Source of the DNA: Psettodes erumei
Lineage: Eukaryota > Chordata > Actinopteri > Pleuronectiformes > Psettodidae
Length of the DNA stretch: 64,000 nt
Direction: 5' to 3'
NCBI GenBank assembly: GCA_016785225.1
Contig: JAFBJZ010000781.1
Location: forward strand, 3,100,001 to 3,164,000
Positions 57,803-64,000 of this stretch are shown here, one piece after another. The translations under genes and the position numbers were made by a program. A model generated the notes under the pieces. The model was not told the origin of the DNA. It made no database searches and worked only from the letters and a program-made list of their open reading frames with translations. Numbering within the stretch: position 1 is the stretch's first letter; each line of letters begins with the position of its first letter.

Positions 57803-60646
57803 GTAAGGACCAGAAATTATTACTCATGCAGCTGTTAGAATTAATTCAAATTAGAAGAGGACTGTGGAGGATACCTTGAGAATGCAAACTTTTCTACTTT
57901 TTTAAACTGAAATAAAACTCACTGAGTTAAACAGAAGACGAACGATGGAGAATCACTGTAAGAAGAGTTGTTTTAATGAGGCATTCCTTCAGAGCTGGAG
58001 GGTTCTGTGTGCAGTTGTACACCAGGAAGGCCACAGGAAAAATCATAATTACAAATCCCACATTTGAGGGGCTAATATTTTGATGAACAGTCTTGGTCAG
58101 AATGATTTGTGAAATCTGTCTCAGACTTTGGAACAGCTTATGATGAAATTGTCTTATGTTTCCCAGCCAGAGGGATACAGCTTAAAATATAAAACCCAGG
58201 GGCGTCAACAGAAGCCACGATTTAACTTTGCAAAGTTTTTTTAGATGCGAGCGAGGAAGAAGAAAATCCCCTTAATGCTAAAGCTTCAGCCAACCCAAAG
58301 GCTCTAAAGCCTGTATACGGAAATGTAAATCTCTTTTTCTGCTGCTTTAAGTTGAATTTAACGCTTCATGTGAGCGAAGGGCTTGCTGAAGAATGGGTTA
58401 GCGTTTAAATTCAGAAAATGTTTCTCTCCAGCCAAGTGGAACCATTCTGAATCTAACCGCACTCCTTGGGCTTATTGGAATGAGAAATGCTTGAAAGAAC
58501 CCACTCCTTCATTTAATGTCGTCCCCACATCCATTTCAAAATCTCTAGATGGCATCAACGACACCTCTGAAGTGTCGGCCGCCTTTGAAAAGGCACTTGA
58601 GCGAAGGCTGGAGAATGGAGCTTGGTTTACAGATTGCTGCATCGCTTTATTGAAGCCAAAGACGTTTATAGTTGTTGATGACCATTTCAGAGCCTCTCAT
58701 TATTCCACATAGAGAGGCTTTTCCCCTCCATCAATTGCATGTTTTTTTTCTTTCTTTTTGCAATTGACAATAATGGCACAATCATTTAGCTTCCTGTGTC
58801 TTTATCTGATGGTTGTTTTGCCATTATCACAGAGGGATAACTCGGCACTATGTATTATGTGCCAAATGCCAGTGACCTCCTCCAAGGTTACGCAGTGTTT
58901 TCTCATTCAGCAGAGCTGCTTATATGTGCCTAACAAACCGTGCAACTGGGATAAAGTTAGAACAACTCTGTTGAACTGTGTGACATAGCGAAACGGCGAA
59001 CTTTTGGCTCTCACTCACACATGCTCCTCACTGACTCTCTCTGTCGTGAATATTTACTGTATTATTATTTTATTTTTGATTCGTGCAGTTAAGCAAATAC
59101 GCTTCCCTGTCTGCAAACACCAAGCCGTCACAAATGCAATTACCTGTCCTCCTCTATGACCTGTCTGAGTGAAAATGAAACACACGCCACAGAAAAGGGT
59201 CCCATTCAGCACATGTACCAGCCTGAATAGGCCTGCAGTCAACAACCAGCTTCACCCATTCATATTGCACAGCCTCTAATGGAATGGAGATGGGCTTCTG
59301 TCGAGTGGACAACAATTACTCCTCTAAGGCTGCTACGGCTCAGGCAGCTCATTGTAGTGCCGGCTGAGGAGTTGCCATTTGGGATCGGCTTGATTGACAA
59401 GAACACGTTTAACAATTAGCCAGGGCAGCTCACAATAGCTGAGCCTGCCCTGTACCATCGGACCAAAGGGGACTGATGAAAGGCAAGCTTCACACAGAAA
59501 GGTTATGGTGTATTTATAATTTACAGAGATTTGTGGCTTCTATAGCTTTCTCTGAGTAAAAAGGCTGCCGGGATCCAACGAGCTGGCCTATTTTTATAAG
59601 CAGAGAGGAGGCTGGGATGTGCAGCGCTGATTATACGGTACATAGGACTACGTGTGGTGTTGTTTCCGAGAGGAAGAACACAGAATAAAACCAAGGGAAG
59701 GGAACATAAATCATAGATCTCACAGTAGTTTCTGTTTGTTCAGGTGTGAAATAATTTACAGGGTTGGATCTGAAAATGAAAAGAAATGAACAGAGAGGGG
59801 ATGAAACTGCACAGACAAAGACAGTGGATATGTAAAAGATGCTCCCAGCATGATGTAGTGAGGGGTAGATACATCATCTACAGGCATATTATGACACATG
59901 GATTCTTAGTTCGATGTCTGAATAGAGTTCAAGTCTCAGAATTGGTACAAAATAAAGTATAACCAACTGGTTGTACCCTTACTGTTATCATATCTCCTTT
60001 TACCACATCTGCTGGCAATATAGTAATTTGATTTCTGCACCTCTTTAAATGACTGTAAATGGTATATCTGAACGAGAACATTGCACTTAACTTAAAGGCT
60101 CCGTTTGCAAACAGAAAATGGTTGGGGACAGAAATGATGAATTCTGCCAGGAGTGTCAATATGAGTTTATCTTGTAATGCGTCTCCCAACCCTCCTGTTT
60201 TGTTGAGTCTTTGCTGATATAGCATCTCAGGAGGCCGGGACATTGCCTTTCATTTCAGAGTTCCTGTGGGCATGGGTTATTACCTTGTGATGACTCTGTC
60301 CACAAATATAATACTACATCAAATCTATCAGGGGGTTCATCCCTTCAGCTGTTGCTTCTGCTAGTTCCACTTAAACCTGATATGGAGTGCGGCCTTACTT
60401 TAAATATGCACAGCGCACTGTATTTTAAGTACTCTTAAAACTTAAGTTAACAGCTCTTATAGTTTGAGATAAGTGAAGGGAGTCTCAAATTTAAATCTGT
60501 GCATTACTGAGTAAATATTATGTGTTGGCTTTGGACACAGTGATCTCAGATATCCAAATTTACATTTGGATAAAAGTCTCTTTGTGCAATTTTTATACTA
60601 TATTTAATATACTCTAATTTTTGTGTTATAAACTAAACATTTGGCC

Positions 60647-60730
60647 GTGATTCTCAAGCTAGGGGGCAGGCCCCCTTAGGGGGACCTAAAACAACTGCGA
60701 CTTCTGAGGGGGGGCTTATCCAAAAAAGCT
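60647..60730. mobile_element. hAT-like terminal fragment (tentative)
   Basis: GTGATTCTCAAGCTAGGGGG, followed by CAGGCCCCCTTAGGGGGACC and a later G7 run, resembles the ends of hAT-type elements in fish, which often begin near GTGATTCTCAA and carry G/C runs. The inverted partner end was not located, so it is a fragment or a mis-call. Confidence 0.3.
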
Positions 60731-61570
60731 TCAGATCCACTGATTTAGATGATTATAAAACTCTCTCTGAAACAGGAATACAAACCATGTTAAAATATAA
60801 TGTAGACAAAAATATTGTCCGATATTTAAAATAAAGTCAGAATATGCTTTAAAGAAATGCATTTGAACATCAGTCTTTTAAATTACTAAGTTGTGCGCCC
60901 CATGAAGCTTATTAGGTAATTAAATAATAATAACTTAATAAATATTGGAATGTTTAACTTTACTCTGTCATAATTGTGTTGATTCTACACATGCGCTTTT
61001 TTTCCAGTAAATTTTCCAGAAATCTGCCAACTCATTTGTATGCTACATCATGGCAGTCAGGAAATTAATTGGACAAGATTAAAGTATTCAAATCAGTATG
61101 CAAAACAGTTATTCATTCTGACGTGCTCTGTAATAGGCTAACTATCAACCAAACTGCAGCAGCTAAACCCCGCAGGTAGGTTTGTAGTACTTGTATCAGT
61201 CAGGCACCACCCGCACTGCTTAGAGCCAGCTAAGCTTTGTCTGTAACAGTGTTTACACAGCGTGGGAGGCTACAGCTACTGCAAACCCTGTACATACTCT
61301 GGTCAGAAAGGTAGCAAACGACTGCAGCAACTGATTTTTAAGTCATTTATTGTGATTTAAAGGCCTCAATACATCTAACCCTGTGCAGCTAGAAAAAGCG
61401 AAAATCACTACATTCATTCTTGCTTGTTACCTTTATTCCTAATTGAAGGTGCTTCAGTTTGGCAATTTCTGTGATGTTCACTGACTTGGTTAATGAACAT
61501 TTCCCAGCTAATCTGAGTCTACAGGGGTTACCCCCACAATATAGCAAGTCACATAGCGAGCAACAGCAAG

Positions 61571-61634
61571 CCAGAGTCAAATTGCTTGTACCTACACACA
61601 TAATTGGCCAATAAAAACTGATTCTGATTCTGAT
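61571..61634 (+). mobile_element. LINE 3' end fragment
   Basis: AAATTGCTTGTACCTACACA, then TTGGCCAATAAAAACTGATTC, ends in a short CTGATT repeat. A polyadenylation-like AATAAA next to (ATTCTG)n is the typical 3' tail of a widespread fish non-LTR retrotransposon. The body upstream is not recognisable, so this is a severely 5'-truncated copy in galnt9 intron 6. Confidence 0.6.
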
Positions 61635-64000
61635 ACATGTGCTCACATCAGGTAACCATCCAAAATGCTTTAGTTAATCTGACTCGTTGCCATAACAGTC
61701 CAATTGATCAGTCCAAGAAACTCAAGTGTGTTCACATGGGGTAGCCAGCTTGTCTCAGTTACATTTATTAAACTCTCGAGGAACTCCTTTCAGAGGTAAT
61801 GAACCAAAAAATGATTCTATGTTTTCCTGCTTTGAAGTCCCATCTCAGTAACCACCTGGGCTGGGCCTCAAGGCATCTGGTCATAATCTCTCTGTAGTGA
61901 GGAGAATGGAGCTAATTAAACTCTAGCAGTAACAGCAGATAGACAGGAGAGGGACATAATTACACTTCACTTGGTACCCTTTGCATCCCAAGCAGAGTTA
62001 TTACAGTGTGATAGCAGTTTACAGTACAACAGTTCAGTATTTTTATTATTTGGGGATTTAGATCTGAATTTTCATCAGTTTTTTGTATCGAATAACAGAA
62101 GTTTTTCCAATATACATGATTCACAGATGAATTGTAGGAGTACAGGATAGCAGAGGTTTTCAAGCTGTCAGGGTGCCTCCCCCGCGGGCCATGTGACATT
62201 TCTGCCATCAGTTGCTGCTGGGACTACATGGCTTTTGTGTTTCTTTGTTAAGGCTACTCCTTGTAGGATGAAGGTGCCACATTAAAAGAGAGGTTAGTTA
62301 CATGCAAAACACTAATAGCCTCAGCCATCACCTCAACTAATAGCCTTACTACGAACAGGCACTGTAACAATAGCTTCAATGAATACATTGTAGTGGGTGA
62401 GTGAGGGCCCAAAAGCAAGACAGGCATGAGGAGTATGAGGAGCAAAGATCAATCTGGCAAAGTGTGAAAGAGATGGCTGGGGTATACGTCGTTCTGTGAG
62501 TGCGGGTGGGGCAGAAGGTGATCTGAGCAGATGAGGAGGGAGCGGTCAGCTGATAGAGGAAGGCGGGAGTGGGGCAATGGAAAATTACAGACAGGTGAGC
62601 TGTGCCATATGGACTGTGACATACATTAAATCAGCTCAACACAATGCACTGACAAAGTTAAAACTGTTATGCGGGTGTGCTGTGCTACCTAGGCCCAGTT
62701 ACAATACCAAGTCCATGGAACAAAAGAGTCCTCTCTGGTATGGTGTGTGCCCAGTGAGCTGCGGTTGTGCTACTTCCTGATGGGGTGTAAGCTGCTCTGG
62801 CTGTGAGGACTCTGAATTGATCACTGGTGGTTCATTTGTTTTCCTTACACAGTTAGCAGCTTCATACTAACTCTGCCTTGTGGCTCCATAATCAACTGGC
62901 AAACTTTGCGTCGTAGCCGCTGGAAATTAATTAGACTTGTTCACCTTGGTTAATCCTCAGACAGGCTCTCGAGTCACCGCTGCTCTGTGTGGCAGTCTGC
63001 AGCAATCCAGCCAACAGAGAACATTTGTTCATGGCCAGATCTTGCAGATTATTATTTAATTGTAAAAACCTAAAAGATGAATTATTTCACCGGGATGCAG
63101 ATCCAGAAGACAATAAACCCAGGAGCATTACAGTATGCTGCATTCCATGCCACCCACTGCTCTTATATCACAGTTCATCCATTTTTTTCAGATGGTAACA
63201 TTGTTTCATGAAGAAGGAAAGAAAAATCTGAGCTCATGATGAGTCAGTAAGCTTTATTTCAGGCACCACAATAACAGATGCTGTTTCAAATCAGTTAATG
63301 GAAAAAGTCAGATGTTGCTTTTAATTTATTCGAGAAACATCTGCCCCACTGAGACAAATATGAAACCTGGACACTTTAACACAGTTGATTAACTGCACAT
63401 GCCACCCAGCTTTGTACATACAAATGGATTCAAAGAGCACTGCCACAGGCCAGATGTGTTTTATGACAAATAATGGACATATGACATCAAAAATTCTCTG
63501 CTGGGTAATGGAAGTGTGTTTGTGTGTCTGTCTCTATTTTGGGGGGAAGTGTTATTCAGTGCATTCAACTCACAGCAAACATTCAGATCAAACCTTAGAT
63601 AATACCTCAAGTTTTTTCAGACACAGAACCAACGTCCAACCAAACCCCTATAGTTCTTGCAACGGACACCTCCTCCCGGACACCTCCTCCCTCTACAGTG
63701 AAAGCAGTCACCTTGAAAAGGGCAGTGATGTGGTTATGAGCCGGCATTAAGCCTCAGCCATCTGTGGACACCAGCCATTCTGGCAGCTTCAGAATCACCA
63801 GCATGCCCATGTCCATCAAGTAGCAAATGACAGTGGGCGCCTACCATATGTGAGTCCTTTCCAACAAACAGTCATTCCAAAGATTAGAACAAGAACAAAC
63901 CTTAGGGCCTCTGAGGAACTATATTACTCTTTAGCAAATGGAAAGAGATAAATGTGGAGAATTATTAGATTATAAATGCCATAATAAGGAATGCTGTATG

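Larger units (their letters stand above)
57803..64000 (+). other. galnt9: galnt9 intron 6, open at window end (at least 6.2 kb)
   Basis: Begins GTAAGG after phase 0. No acceptor followed by VWQCGG, an HIER motif or lectin-domain sequence was found, so the gene is cut by the window edge. The intron includes a hAT-like end (about 60647-60730), a LINE 3' tail (61571-61634) and no other gene. A GTGGCAGTCTGCAG string near 62989 is not the next exon because it reads into unrelated sequence. Confidence 0.8.

Noticed and set aside
62989..63198. Possible galnt9 exon 7 starting near GTGTGGCAG
   Set aside because: After the first residues the reading does not give CGGSMEVLP or any family motif, so it is a chance string.
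1..64000. CRISPR arrays, prokaryotic operons, tRNA or rRNA genes
   Set aside because: None found; the dinucleotide arrays and short tandem repeats lack repeat-spacer structure, and no tRNA A/B box arrangement was recognised.

Overview
The window is vertebrate genomic DNA, most likely from a percomorph (spiny-rayed) teleost fish. The pointers are one large split gene with GT-AG introns of 5.7 to 11 kb, long CA/TG microsatellites, a vertebrate telomere-type repeat inside an intron, and several interspersed repeats of kinds common in fish genomes. The species cannot be fixed from the sequence alone. There is no bacterial-style gene organisation, no CRISPR array, and no tRNA or rRNA gene that I could support.

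The only protein-coding gene I can support is the 5' half of galnt9, on the + strand. It encodes a brain-type polypeptide N-acetylgalactosaminyltransferase (GT27) of the GALNT8/9/17/18 subfamily. Six coding exons lie at 16249-16489, 26562-26742, 37847-38013, 44739-44913, 51821-52018 and 57685-57802. They join in frame without a stop to give 1080 bp (360 codons); the family's usual length is about 600 residues. The rest of the catalytic domain and the C-terminal lectin domain must lie beyond base 64000.

Layout: 1 to about 15.06 kb is upstream non-coding DNA with microsatellites, a 332-bp TTAA-flanked piggyBac-like MITE and a fish-type repeat. About 15.06-16.25 kb is a CpG-rich promoter and 5' leader with a long GA tract, several short upstream ORFs and a near-consensus RE1/NRSE (REST) site. 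Intron 1 (10.1 kb) has no recognisable gene. Intron 2 (11.1 kb) carries a decayed antisense endogenous-retrovirus pol fragment and an adjoining promoter-like repeat. Intron 3 (6.7 kb) holds a second TTAA-bounded inverted-repeat element and a large fish-type repeat. Intron 4 (6.9 kb) holds a foldback repeat and four perfect CCCTAA telomere units just upstream of exon 5. Intron 5 has a perfect 13-bp-arm hairpin. Intron 6, open at the window end, has a LINE 3' tail and a hAT-like terminus.

The RE1 site, the uORF-rich leader and a few RFX-type X-box matches suggest how a neuron-restricted gene could be controlled at transcription and translation. I did not find an undescribed multi-gene system. 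The best leads are regulatory (RE1, uORFs) and structural (telomeric repeat beside a splice acceptor, MITEs, foldbacks).
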